A DNA stretch of 64,000 nucleotides. It comes from Methylomonas sp. (GTDB lineage: Bacteria > Pseudomonadota > Gammaproteobacteria > Methylococcales > Methylomonadaceae). Every line of letters starts with the position of its first letter. The first letter of the stretch is position 1. Positions 32,858 to 41,383 of this stretch are shown here, piece after piece. The notes under the pieces are model-generated. The model was not told the DNA's origin and made no database searches. It saw only the letters and a program-made list of their open reading frames with translations. Position numbers and translations under genes: made by a program. The DNA is taken from assembly GCF_023228165.1 (NCBI RefSeq), contig NZ_JALOBS010000011.1, forward strand, positions 1 to 64,000. The letters run 5' to 3'.

Positions 32858-33946
32858 ATGTCTGGAAACACTCTAGGAAAATTATTTACGGTCACTACCT
32901 TTGGCGAAAGTCACGGTCCCGCGCTGGGTGCCATTGTGGACGGTTGCCCCCCAGGTATGAGCTTGAACGAAGCGGATTTACAAATAGACTTGGATAGACG
33001 CAAACCGGGTACCTCCCGCCATACCACCCAACGCCGCGAAGCCGATGCGGTCAAAATTCTCTCCGGCGTGTTCGAAGGCAAAACCACCGGTTGCCCCATC
33101 GGCCTGTTGATTGAAAATACCGATCAACGCTTAAAAGACTATTCCAAAATTGCCGAGAGTTTCCGTCCAGGTCATGCCGATTACACCTATCAGCATAAAT
33201 ACGGATTTAGGGATTATCGCGGCGGCGGACGTTCTTCGGCGCGGGAAACCGCCATGCGGGTGGCGGCGGGCGCTATCGCCAAGAAATATTTGTTGGAACA
33301 GCACGGTATACAGGTGCGCGGCTATCTATCGCAATTGGGGCCGATTAAGATCGATGCGTTCGATTGGGATGAAATTGCTAATAACCCGTTTTTTTGCCCC
33401 GATGTGCATAAAGTAGCCGAGATGGAAAGCTATATGGATGCCCTGCGCAAGGAAGGCGAATCCATCGGCGCCAAGATCGAAGTGATTGCCAGCAATGTGC
33501 CACCGGGCTTGGGCGAGCCGATTTTCGACCGCCTGGATGCGGATCTGGCGCATGCCTTGATGAGCATCAATGCGGTAAAAGGCGTGGAAATCGGCGACGG
33601 TTTCGATTGCATCGATACCAAAGGCAGCCAATTTCGCGACGAAATCACCCCGCAAGGTTTTTTGAGTAATCACGCCGGCGGTATTCTGGGTGGCATTTCC
33701 AGCGGCCAGGACATCGTGGCGTGCATGGCGCTGAAACCCACTTCCAGTCTGCGCCTGCCCGGTCGCAGTATCAATATCAACGGTGAACCCATTGAGGTGG
33801 TTACCGAAGGCCGCCATGATCCCTGCGTGGGCATACGCGCCACACCGATAGCCGAAGCCATGATGGCGATCGTATTAATGGATCATTTGCTGCGCCACCG
33901 CGCCCAAAACCTGCATGTCGATAGCGGTCTGCCGATTCTGCGTTAA
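32858..33946 (+). CDS. aroC: Chorismate synthase
   Basis: Last step of the shikimate pathway: converts EPSP to chorismate using reduced FMN. The 362 residues show the family signatures GESHGPALGAIVDGCPPGM near the start, RPGHADYTYQHKYGFRDYRGGGRSSARET (catalytic His and Arg residues) and NHAGGILGGISSGQDI. Length is that of the bacterial monofunctional enzyme. It sits between prmB and an MFS gene with 3-bp and 0-bp gaps, suggesting one operon. Confidence 0.97.
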   Translation: MSGNTLGKLFTVTTFGESHGPALGAIVDGCPPGMSLNEADLQIDLDRRKPGTSRHTTQRREADAVKILSGVFEGKTTGCPIGLLIENTDQRLKDYSKIAESFRPGHADYTYQHKYGFRDYRGGGRSSARETAMRVAAGAIAKKYLLEQHGIQVRGYLSQLGPIKIDAFDWDEIANNPFFCPDVHKVAEMESYMDALRKEGESIGAKIEVIASNVPPGLGEPIFDRLDADLAHALMSINAVKGVEIGDGFDCIDTKGSQFRDEITPQGFLSNHAGGILGGISSGQDIVACMALKPTSSLRLPGRSININGEPIEVVTEGRHDPCVGIRATPIAEAMMAIVLMDHLLRHRAQNLHVDSGLPILR

Positions 33947-35101
33947 ATGAAACTGCCGTATTGGCGTTTATCCGGATTTTACTTTTGCTACTTCGCTACT
34001 CTGGGGGCATTCCTGCCCTTTTGGAGTTTGTATCTCAAGCAAATAGGTTTTGCCGCTACCGAGATAGGTGAATTGACCGCCATGCTGGTGGCGACCAAAA
34101 TCGTCGCGCCTTATTTATGGAGCTGGCTGGCCGATAAAACCGGTCGTTGCCTGCGGCTGATACGCATCACGTCGCTGTTCTCGGCACTGATTTTTAGCGG
34201 ATTTTTAGTTCGATACGATTATCCGTGGGTGGCGGGTGTGACGGTGGCGTTCAGCTTTTTTTGGAATGCCACCTTGCCGCAATTTGAAGCCGCTACTTTG
34301 CGCCATCTTAAAACCGAACCGCAACGATATAGCCGGATTAGACTGTGGGGGTCGGTTGGGTTTATCGCCGCGGTTTTAGGTATCGGCCGTTTTCTGGATG
34401 ATTTCAGTATCGACTATCTGCCTTGGATTATTACCGGTTTATTGCTCGGTAACTGGTTTATGGCGTTGCTTACCCCGGAAGCCGTTGCCGGCCATGATAA
34501 TAAAGCCGCCGATAGCGTCTTGCAAATACTCTTCAAACCTGAATTGCTGGCCTTCTTTACCGTATATATGCTGTTACAAGTCGCGCATGGACCGTATTAC
34601 GTGTTCTACTCGGTGTTTCTGCAGCAACATGGTTACTCCACCACGTTAACCGGTTTTTTATGGGCCTTGGGGGTTTGCGCGGAGATTCTGGTGTTCATCT
34701 GGATGCATGGTTTGTTCAAGCGTATCAGCCTGCGCGGCCTGTTGTTGGGCAGTTTGGCCTTGAGTATGTTGCGCTGGCTGATGATCGCCCATGGCGTGGA
34801 CTCGCTGCCGGTGATTGTGGCGGCGCAGTTGCTGCATGCGGCCAGTTTCGGCGTTGCGCATGTAGTGGCCATGCAGTTGTTGCATCGTTATTTCGGCGAC
34901 AGGCATCAAAGCAAGGGGCAAGCGCTTTATAGTAGCCTCAGTTTTGGCCTGGGCGGAATGGTGGGTAGTTTCTATAGCGGCTATTTGTGGGACTTACTGG
35001 GCGGCGGGCCGGTGTTCGTGATTGCGGCCTTGGCTTGCGGTGTGGCGTTTTTAATCGCCTTTCTCGGAGTAGCTCGTCAAAAGCCGGTGACATTGGGTTA
35101 A
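33947..35101 (+). CDS. MFS transporter of the HcaT/PPP type
   Basis: A 384-residue inner-membrane protein with twelve predicted helices, starting in the base after the aroC stop. The N-terminal signature GFYFCYFATLGAFLPFWSLYLKQIGFAATEIGELTAM and the loop LADKTGRCLRL are typical of the MFS_1-like family that includes the 3-phenylpropionate transporter HcaT. PQRYSRIRLWGSVGFI marks helix 4-5. Substrate unknown: members annotated HcaT are widespread outside phenylpropionate degraders. It is the last gene of the prmB-aroC run. Confidence 0.88.
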   Translation: MKLPYWRLSGFYFCYFATLGAFLPFWSLYLKQIGFAATEIGELTAMLVATKIVAPYLWSWLADKTGRCLRLIRITSLFSALIFSGFLVRYDYPWVAGVTVAFSFFWNATLPQFEAATLRHLKTEPQRYSRIRLWGSVGFIAAVLGIGRFLDDFSIDYLPWIITGLLLGNWFMALLTPEAVAGHDNKAADSVLQILFKPELLAFFTVYMLLQVAHGPYYVFYSVFLQQHGYSTTLTGFLWALGVCAEILVFIWMHGLFKRISLRGLLLGSLALSMLRWLMIAHGVDSLPVIVAAQLLHAASFGVAHVVAMQLLHRYFGDRHQSKGQALYSSLSFGLGGMVGSFYSGYLWDLLGGGPVFVIAALACGVAFLIAFLGVARQKPVTLG

Positions 35102-35134
35102 AATTGGATGAATTTATTCGTGAGGAAGTTATAG

Positions 35135-35749
35135 GTGTTTGAAATCATTAAAAGCGGCGGTTGGATGATGCTGCCGATTATTTTATGTTCCATTGCGGCA
35201 ATGGCCATTATCGGCGAACGCTTCTGGTCGTTGCAACGTAAGCGCATTATACCGGCTGACTTGGTGCCTTACATCTGGCAGCTGCACCGGGACAACAAAC
35301 TTGATGATGCCACCATACGTCGGATAAGAATGAGTTCGCCGCTGGGCCGGGTGCTGGCGGCGGGATTACTGAACCGTAAGCACGGTCGCGAAATTATGAA
35401 AACCAGTATCGAGGAAGTCGGCCGACAGGTGGCGTTCGAGCTGGAGCGCTATTTAAACGCGCTCGGTAGTTTGGCCTCGATCACTCCATTGCTGGGCTTG
35501 CTGGGTACGGTGGACGGTATCATTCGGGTGTTTTCCGATATTGCCGTGGGCGGTATGGGCGATCCCGGCATTCTAAGCGCCGGCATTTCCGAGGCGCTGA
35601 TTTGTACCGCTTCCGGCCTGACGGTGGCGATTCCCAGCTTGTTTTTTCATCGTTATTTCGAGCGGCTGGTCGACGATCATGTGGTGCGAATGGAAGAAGA
35701 ATCGCTGCGCTTGATCGATATCATGCAGGGTAACCGAGAGGACGTCTGA
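35135..35749 (+). CDS. exbB: ExbB/TolQ-type proton-channel subunit
   Basis: Inner-membrane motor subunit that with ExbD uses the proton gradient to energise outer-membrane processes. A 204-residue protein from a GTG at 35135 preceded by GAGGAAG. Three helices: SGGWMMLPIILCSIAAMAIIG near the start, and two in the conserved MotA/ExbB region (LGSLASITPLLGLLGTVDGIIRVF and ISEALICTASGLTVAIPSLFFHRYF). It heads an exbB-exbD-lpxK-ycaR-kdsB operon with overlapping or abutting genes, as in many gammaproteobacteria. No TonB gene is present in the window. Confidence 0.92.
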   Translation: MFEIIKSGGWMMLPIILCSIAAMAIIGERFWSLQRKRIIPADLVPYIWQLHRDNKLDDATIRRIRMSSPLGRVLAAGLLNRKHGREIMKTSIEEVGRQVAFELERYLNALGSLASITPLLGLLGTVDGIIRVFSDIAVGGMGDPGILSAGISEALICTASGLTVAIPSLFFHRYFERLVDDHVVRMEEESLRLIDIMQGNREDV

Positions 35750-36183
35750 TGGAATTCCGCCGCAAAAAGCGCGCGCCGGTGGAAATCGGCCTGATTCCGA
35801 TGATAGACGTGCTGCTGGTGCTGCTGTTTTTTTTCATGGTGGCCACCACCTTTCGTCACCATACCGATTTAAAAATCAATTTGCCGGAAGCCAAGGGCGA
35901 AGAAGTCGATCAGGCGGCCAAATCGGTGAATTTGTTTATCGATGCCGACGGCAAATACGCCTTGGCCGGTGAAGACGGTAAACCGCAGCCTCTGGTCGAA
36001 CAGAGTCTGGATAGTCTGAAAAGTGCTTTGGCCGGTTTTTCGGGCGAATTGCACCAGCTGCCTTTCATTATCAGTGCCGACGGCAAAACCCCGCATCAGG
36101 CCGTGGTGAGTGCCTTGGATATTGCCAACCAATTGGGTTTTCATCATATAACCTTCGCCATCAATCCTGCGGAGCACCAATGA
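35749..36183 (+). CDS. exbD: ExbD/TolR-type subunit
   Basis: A 144-residue partner of ExbB: short cytoplasmic N-terminus, one helix (VEIGLIPMIDVLLVLLFFFMVATTF) containing the functionally essential Asp in PMIDVLLVL, then a periplasmic domain. Its ATG shares a base with the exbB stop, and its stop overlaps lpxK by 4 bp, so translation is coupled throughout. Confidence 0.93.
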   Translation: MEFRRKKRAPVEIGLIPMIDVLLVLLFFFMVATTFRHHTDLKINLPEAKGEEVDQAAKSVNLFIDADGKYALAGEDGKPQPLVEQSLDSLKSALAGFSGELHQLPFIISADGKTPHQAVVSALDIANQLGFHHITFAINPAEHQ

Positions 36184-37193
36184 AGGCCAAAATAGCGCGC
36201 TGGTTTGAAGATGCCTGGTACCAGGAAATGTACATCTCGGCCTGGTTTATGCCGCTGTCGATGTTTTATGTGGATGCGATGCGTTTGCGGCGTTTTTTGT
36301 ACCGTACGGGGCTGAAAACATCCGTCCGCTTACCGGTGCCGGTGGTCATCGTCGGCAATTTAACCGTGGGCGGCACCGGCAAAACGCCGCTGGTGATTTG
36401 TCTGGTGCGGCTGTTAAAACAGCAGGGCTATAAACCCGGGGTGATCAGCCGTGGTTACGCGGGCGGCGAAAACACACAGCCGCTCTCGGTAACGGCCCAC
36501 AGCGATCCGCGCCAAGTGGGCGACGAAGCCTTGCTACTGGCCAGGCGTTGCGACTGCCCCGTCGTGGTTGCCGCGGACCGTCCGGCCGCCGGCAGGCACC
36601 TGCTGGCGGAAAATGCCTGCGACGTGATTATTTCCGATGATGGTTTACAGCACTACGCTTTGCAGCGCGACATTGAAATCGTGGTGATCGACGGCCAACG
36701 CCGTTTCGGTAACGGCTATTGCCTGCCGGTTGGGCCATTGCGAGAGCCGCCCGAGCGGGTCAATACAGTCGATTTCGTGGTGGTCAACGAACCCAAGGAA
36801 TTGCTGGAAGGCGAGCTAGCTATGCATTGTCGAGGCGATAATCTCGTCAATCTGCTCACTGGAGAAATTAAACCAGTAACTGATTTTATCGGCATCACTT
36901 GCCATGCGGTGGCCGGCATCGGCAATCCACAACGGTTTTTCATGCAGCTGGCCGCGGCGGGTTTGGATTGTCAAACTCACGGCTTTCCCGATCACCATCC
37001 TTTTAACGCGACCGACTTGCAATTTAAAGACGCCAAGCCGGTGATCATGACCGAAAAAGACGCCGTAAAATGCGCCGCATTCGCGCAGCCGCGGCATTGG
37101 TATTTACCGGTGGATGCCGCATTGCCCGAAGCGTTTGCCGATTCATTTCTTACTCTACTGAAGGATAAAACTCATGGACAAAAAACTGCTTGA
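36180..37193 (+). CDS. lpxK: Tetraacyldisaccharide 4'-kinase
   Basis: Phosphorylates the disaccharide precursor of lipid A at the 4' position at the inner membrane. A 337-residue protein with a membrane-facing N-terminal helix (WYQEMYISAWFMPLSMFYVDAMRLRRFLY) and a P-loop VGNLTVGGTGKTPLVICLVRLLK. The following ISRGYAGG and DDGLQHYALQRDIEIVVID are family signatures that include the catalytic Asp. The 3' end overlaps ycaR by 20 bp. Confidence 0.95.
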   Translation: MKAKIARWFEDAWYQEMYISAWFMPLSMFYVDAMRLRRFLYRTGLKTSVRLPVPVVIVGNLTVGGTGKTPLVICLVRLLKQQGYKPGVISRGYAGGENTQPLSVTAHSDPRQVGDEALLLARRCDCPVVVAADRPAAGRHLLAENACDVIISDDGLQHYALQRDIEIVVIDGQRRFGNGYCLPVGPLREPPERVNTVDFVVVNEPKELLEGELAMHCRGDNLVNLLTGEIKPVTDFIGITCHAVAGIGNPQRFFMQLAAAGLDCQTHGFPDHHPFNATDLQFKDAKPVIMTEKDAVKCAAFAQPRHWYLPVDAALPEAFADSFLTLLKDKTHGQKTA

Positions 37194-37365
37194 TATTCTG
37201 GCCTGTCCGCTGTGCAAAAGCTCGCTGATTTACGATAAAGACAAACAGGAACTGATTTGCAAAGCCGATAATCTGGCTTTCCCTGTCCGCGATGACATTC
37301 CGGTGATGCTGGAAGACGAAGCCCGCCAACTGAGTTTCGAAGAAGCGGACGCCTTGCGCAAATGA
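37174..37365 (+). CDS. ycaR: Trm112/YcaR family small protein
   Basis: A 63-residue protein: MDKKLLDILACPLCKSSLIYDKDKQELICKADNLAFPVRDDIPVML, the typical Trm112-like fold with a CPLC pair. Bacterial members are nearly always placed between lpxK and kdsB, as here. Their role is thought to be an accessory to methyltransferases or a zinc-site protein, and is not settled. The second Cys pair of eukaryotic Trm112 is incomplete (one Cys in LICKAD). Overlaps both neighbours. Confidence 0.92.
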   Translation: MDKKLLDILACPLCKSSLIYDKDKQELICKADNLAFPVRDDIPVMLEDEARQLSFEEADALRK

Positions 37366-38126
37366 GCGGGTTTAAAGTCGTCATTCCGGCCCGCTACGCC
37401 TCGACCCGCTTGCCTGGAAAACCCTTGCTGGAAATTGCCGGCAAGCCGATGATAGCCCACGTCTGTCAGCGGGCGCTGGAAGCCAACGCAGGGCAGGTAG
37501 TGGTGGCAACCGACGATCAGCGCATTTTCGATACGGTTTCGGCGCTGGGGATACAGGTGGTGATTACTGACCCAAACCACCAGTCCGGCACCGAACGCAT
37601 CGCCGAAGTGGCCGTCAAACTGGGTTGGCAGACTGACGATATCGTGGTGAATCTGCAGGGCGACGAACCGTTGATTCCGCCGGCCTATGTTCGCGATGTT
37701 GCTGCCGCATTGGCTGGGCAGCAACAGGCCGGTATCGCCACGCTGGCGGCCAAGATTCTCGACGCCGAGGAAATCTTCAACCCCAACGCGGTGAAAGTGG
37801 TGCTGGATAAAAACGGTTACGCACTGTATTTCAGCCGGGCGCCGATACCGTGGAATCGCGCCAGTTTCCCAGAACACCACGTCATCGGTGACGAAACCCA
37901 TCCGCATTATCGCCACATCGGCATGTATGCTTACACGGTTGGTTTTTTGCAACGCTACTGCAGCTGGCCCGCTTCGCCGCTGGAAAGCGTGGAATCCTTG
38001 GAGCAACTGCGGATTCTTTGGCATGGCGAAAAAGTGCTGGTGAATATCGTCGAGCAAACACCGGAAGCCGGCGTGGACACCGAAGAGGATTTGTGGCGGG
38101 TGGCGTTGAGTTTGGGGCAGGTTTAG
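37362..38126 (+). CDS. kdsB: CMP-KDO synthetase
   Basis: Activates the LPS core sugar KDO with CTP (3-deoxy-manno-octulosonate cytidylyltransferase). The 254 residues show KVVIPARYASTRLPGKPLLEIAGKPMI (nucleotide-binding loop), VATDDQRI, NLQGDEPLIPP and FSRAPIPW, all family signatures. The ATG overlaps the ycaR stop by 4 bp. Last gene of the exbB operon. The long minus-strand frame across it is a shadow. Confidence 0.96.
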   Translation: MSGFKVVIPARYASTRLPGKPLLEIAGKPMIAHVCQRALEANAGQVVVATDDQRIFDTVSALGIQVVITDPNHQSGTERIAEVAVKLGWQTDDIVVNLQGDEPLIPPAYVRDVAAALAGQQQAGIATLAAKILDAEEIFNPNAVKVVLDKNGYALYFSRAPIPWNRASFPEHHVIGDETHPHYRHIGMYAYTVGFLQRYCSWPASPLESVESLEQLRILWHGEKVLVNIVEQTPEAGVDTEEDLWRVALSLGQV

Positions 38127-38150
38127 ATTAATGGGAAGATGGGATTAGCA

Positions 38151-38184
38151 GTAGGTCGCGTTGCCGCGATTGCGGTTACGTGAC
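38151..38184 (+). repeat. REP palindrome, first copy of a BIME
   Basis: GTAG tetranucleotide followed by a 30-nt hairpin: 13-bp stem (one T-T mismatch at stem position 8 and two G-T pairs) around loop GATT. The GTAG head plus imperfect hairpin is the general form of repetitive extragenic palindromes handled by RAYT transposases. It has an inverted partner at 38246-38279. Confidence 0.75.
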
Positions 38185-38245
38185 ATTTTAAAGCGCCGAA
38201 ATTGTCAGGGAACGCTCCGCGCACCCCGATATTTCCGTGTTGATT

Positions 38246-38279
38246 GCCATATAACCGCTATCGCGGCAATATGGCCTAC
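38246..38279 (-). repeat. REP palindrome, second copy in inverted orientation
   Basis: On the minus strand GTAG precedes a 30-nt hairpin with the same 13-bp stem architecture, including the same T-T mismatch and a G-T pair next to it, around loop GATA. Outer stem bases differ from the first copy yet still pair, so the fold, not only the sequence, is conserved. Together with the first copy it forms a BIME downstream of kdsB. Confidence 0.75.
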
Positions 38280-38351
38280 GGTTGTTGCAGCCGGGTGGGC
38301 ACGGTTTTGTGGCCACGCGGAATAATAGCCATCTCTGTTTAGCGATCAATC

Positions 38352-38825
38352 ATGAACATCATAGACCTATCTCACCAGCCCGAGCATATTCCAACCCTGG
38401 CCGCATGGCATCATCGGCAATGGAGGCATTTGAATCCTGGTGGCACGCTGGAAGAACGCATCGATGGAATGCAGGGTTATCTGAGTAAACGATTAGTGCC
38501 GAGTACTTTTATCTGCAAGTGCAACGGACAGTTGGCCGGTTCGGCGGCGATTGTGGCAAGCGATATGGATACGCGGCCCACACTGACACCGTGGCTAGCC
38601 AGCGTGTTTGTGGCGCCGCCATTTCGTAACAGGGGAATCGGCGGTAGGTTGGTCGAGCATGCGATGTTGCAGGCTAGGTTAGGCGGCATTGAGACGCTGT
38701 ATTTGTTCACGCCGGATCAAGCGGCTTTTTATCAAAAGTTGGGTTGGCAAATTTTATCCGAGGAAAACTATCGGGGTATTGCGGTAACGGTCATGCAGAT
38801 ACATCTTCAGGCTTTAATCGCATAA
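38352..38825 (+). CDS. GNAT-family N-acetyltransferase
   Basis: A 157-residue cytosolic protein with the acetyl-CoA-binding motif in WLASVFVAPPFRNRGIGGRLVEHAMLQA (R-N-R-G-I-G) and the C-terminal segment LYLFTPDQAAFYQKLGWQIL, both typical of GNAT folds. Substrate not predictable. It follows the REP pair and stands alone, with a 150-bp gap before the next gene. Confidence 0.88.
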   Translation: MNIIDLSHQPEHIPTLAAWHHRQWRHLNPGGTLEERIDGMQGYLSKRLVPSTFICKCNGQLAGSAAIVASDMDTRPTLTPWLASVFVAPPFRNRGIGGRLVEHAMLQARLGGIETLYLFTPDQAAFYQKLGWQILSEENYRGIAVTVMQIHLQALIA

Positions 38826-38978
38826 TTCTGCAGGGTACGGCAAGACCAATTCGGCGGTTTGCAACCAGCGATAACAGGGCTTGGGAAACGCAACGTAGAT
38901 AGGAAATAAGCGGTTAGCCGAGACAGAATCGTCGGCTGAGTCTAGAATTGCTGATCATTTAAATAATTCCATAGCATC

Positions 38979-40613
38979 ATGAAGCCGATTTTGGCCGATA
39001 AATCCATATTAATTGTCGAGGATTATCCCGCAATGCGCAAGGCTATACGCAATATGCTGTATACCCTGGACGCCGATCTGATTACCGAAACCGATAACGG
39101 CGAGAATGCGTTGCTGGCCATGAGTAAAACCAGCTTTGACGTAGTGTTGTGCGACTACAATTTAGGCACCGGGAAAAATGGCCAGCAGGTATTGGAGGAG
39201 GCGCGCGCTCAAAAGCTGATCAGTTACGGTTGTGTTTTTATCATTATCGCTGCCGAACAAAGTGCCAGTATGGTGTTGGGTGCCATGGACAGCAAACCCG
39301 ATGAATATTTGGCTAAACCGTTCAATGCTCAGCAATTATTCGTGCGCCTGGAACGTAATCTGACCCGTAAAACCTTATTGCAGACCATCGAAAAGGAAGT
39401 CGAACGTGGCAATCTGTCTCAAGCCATTCAACAATGCGAAAAATTGCTGGCCGGCAATCATAAAAAAATCCGTACGCATTTGTTAAAGATGCGCGCGGAA
39501 TTGGCTACCTTGGTGGGCGACTTTGTCACCGGACGCAGGATTTATTCGGAAATTTTGCAAGAGCGCGATTTGCCTTGGGCGCGGCTGGGCTTGGGTGTCA
39601 TCGATTTTCAGACAGGTGATTTTGGCGGGGCAACCTCTCATTTTGAAGACTTGTTGCGTGCGCATCCGTTGTTCTTGGAAGGTTACGATTGGCTTTCCAA
39701 GGTGTATGAAGCCGAAGACAAGTTGCAAGAAGTGCAAGAAGTGGTGAATCAGGCGGTGGACCTGTCTCCACAATCGATATTGAGGCAAAAGAAGTTGGCC
39801 GAAACAGCGGATAAGAACGGAAATCTTGAGCTGGCCGAAAAGGCTTATAAAGCGGCGGTTTCCTTGGGAAAGCATTCGATATATAAATCGTGTAGCGACT
39901 TTACCAATCTGGCAAAGCTGTACACCAAAAAACATGCTGCGGACGATGCATTAAAAACCTTGGCCCACATGCGCCACGAGTATCTGAACGATCCGGAAGC
40001 AGAGTTGCGTGCCACTACGCTGGAGGCGGAATTACATCAGAATAGCGGCGATGTCGAAAAGGCCGGACTGTGTTTGCAAAAGGCCTTGGCGTTACATCGG
40101 CAGTTAGCGGGTGATACGCCCAAGGATTTACAGCTGGATATCGCCCGAGGCTGTTTTTTGCAAAATAAAGCCGGCCAAGCGGAAGCGATTCTGGATGGTT
40201 TGATCAAAACGCACATTGATGATGAACAGTTTATGGATGATGTACGGCACATGCAATCGAGCGTTGGCATGGAAAATCATTCCGAGGATTTGATTGAAAA
40301 AACCAAACGGGCGTTGGTGGCGACCAACAACAAAGGTGTGGCCTTATATAAGCAGGGTAAATTTAAGGAAGCGATGGCGCTATTCGAAAAAGCCGGTGCC
40401 AGCATGCCGGATAACAAAACCATCATTATCAATATGCTGAAAATAATTTTGCACGACCTCAAAGTCAGCGGAATTGATGAAGAAAAGTTGTTAAGAGCGC
40501 AAGCGTTGTTTAAAAAGGCCAGACAAATTCATATCGATGGGCAAAAACTGGGTGTTTTGCAAATGGAATTTTCCAATCTGCTGCGCCAATATCATGAGGG
40601 AGCCAAAGTATGA
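38979..40613 (+). CDS. Response regulator with C-terminal TPR repeats
   Basis: A 544-residue cytosolic protein. The receiver domain covers about 8-125 (ILIVEDYPAMRKAIRNML; phosphoacceptor Asp59 in VVLCDYNLG; conserved Lys in YLAKPF). From about 140 to the end, helical TPR-like repeats follow (LSQAIQQCEKLLAGN, RIYSEILQE, ELAEKAYKAAVSLG, KGVALYKQGKFKEAMALFEKA). No DNA-binding or enzymatic domain is present, so output must be through protein contacts. The stop overlaps the next gene, a soluble histidine-kinase-like protein, by 4 bp. The pair probably forms a phosphorelay. Confidence 0.88.
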   Translation: MKPILADKSILIVEDYPAMRKAIRNMLYTLDADLITETDNGENALLAMSKTSFDVVLCDYNLGTGKNGQQVLEEARAQKLISYGCVFIIIAAEQSASMVLGAMDSKPDEYLAKPFNAQQLFVRLERNLTRKTLLQTIEKEVERGNLSQAIQQCEKLLAGNHKKIRTHLLKMRAELATLVGDFVTGRRIYSEILQERDLPWARLGLGVIDFQTGDFGGATSHFEDLLRAHPLFLEGYDWLSKVYEAEDKLQEVQEVVNQAVDLSPQSILRQKKLAETADKNGNLELAEKAYKAAVSLGKHSIYKSCSDFTNLAKLYTKKHAADDALKTLAHMRHEYLNDPEAELRATTLEAELHQNSGDVEKAGLCLQKALALHRQLAGDTPKDLQLDIARGCFLQNKAGQAEAILDGLIKTHIDDEQFMDDVRHMQSSVGMENHSEDLIEKTKRALVATNNKGVALYKQGKFKEAMALFEKAGASMPDNKTIIINMLKIILHDLKVSGIDEEKLLRAQALFKKARQIHIDGQKLGVLQMEFSNLLRQYHEGAKV

Positions 40614-41296
40614 GCTCCGGTTTAAAAGCAGAGGCACTGTTTCCGGTGATATTGGGCTCCACCGTGCACGATATTAAAAATTCATTGGGGACTTTGTTGG
40701 GACTGATTCAACAGCTGGCGCTGAAACAATTAGACAACCAGGTAGACGATATCAGGCAGTTGGAGTTTGAAGCTAATCGTATCAACCATAGTCTGATGCA
40801 ATTGCTGGTGATGTATAAAATCGACAGTAACAAGTTCAGTTTAATAGAGGATGAATATGCGGCGCTGGATTTGATTCGGGAGGCGAAAGCGCAGCAGGAT
40901 CGATTATCTCGATTGCAAAATAGTGATGTGCGGATTGAATGCAGCGATGATTTATTGTGTTATTGCGATTATCAACATGTCAGCAATGCGTTGGGTACGG
41001 TACTGAATAATGCCCAGCGCTATACTAAAAATTTGGTTGTTGTCTCGGCCGCCGAAACAAACGGTTATTTGCGGTTTTGTATTGAAGACGACGGCCTGGG
41101 CTATCCTCCCCACTTGCTCAAGGCCGATTTACGTAACCCGGCCGATTTGGATTGGGTCAGCGGTAACACTGGCTTGGGTTTGTATTTTGTAGCGGCAATC
41201 GCCGGATTTCATAAAAATCGCGACAAAACCGGCTTTGTGGAAATAGACAATCAAAGCCGTTTGGGAGGGGCGCGATTTAGTTTATATTTGCCGTGA
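40610..41296 (+). CDS. Soluble sensor histidine kinase without input domain
   Basis: A 228-residue protein. The phosphorylation helix contains His20 in STVHDIKNSLGTLLGLIQQL (HDIKN as in HisKA). The ATPase domain has an N-box (ALGTVLNNAQRYT), a G1 box (CIEDDGLGYPP) and a G2-like TGLGLYFVAAIAG. There is no membrane helix, PAS, GAF or other input domain, so the signal must come from partners, likely the TPR part of the preceding protein. Translationally coupled to it. Confidence 0.85.
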   Translation: MSSGLKAEALFPVILGSTVHDIKNSLGTLLGLIQQLALKQLDNQVDDIRQLEFEANRINHSLMQLLVMYKIDSNKFSLIEDEYAALDLIREAKAQQDRLSRLQNSDVRIECSDDLLCYCDYQHVSNALGTVLNNAQRYTKNLVVVSAAETNGYLRFCIEDDGLGYPPHLLKADLRNPADLDWVSGNTGLGLYFVAAIAGFHKNRDKTGFVEIDNQSRLGGARFSLYLP

Positions 41297-41383
41297 GTAT
41301 TATAAGCTGGGTAAGATGAGCGCGGTTCCGGTTATCAATCCGCCTGACTATTTGGGTGCAGGCAAACGAATCATTAGAAATTT

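Noticed and set aside
37230..38057. A 275-codon open frame opposite kdsB
   Set aside because: Antisense to an intact, well-recognised gene in a conserved operon, with low-complexity translation and no ribosome-binding site.
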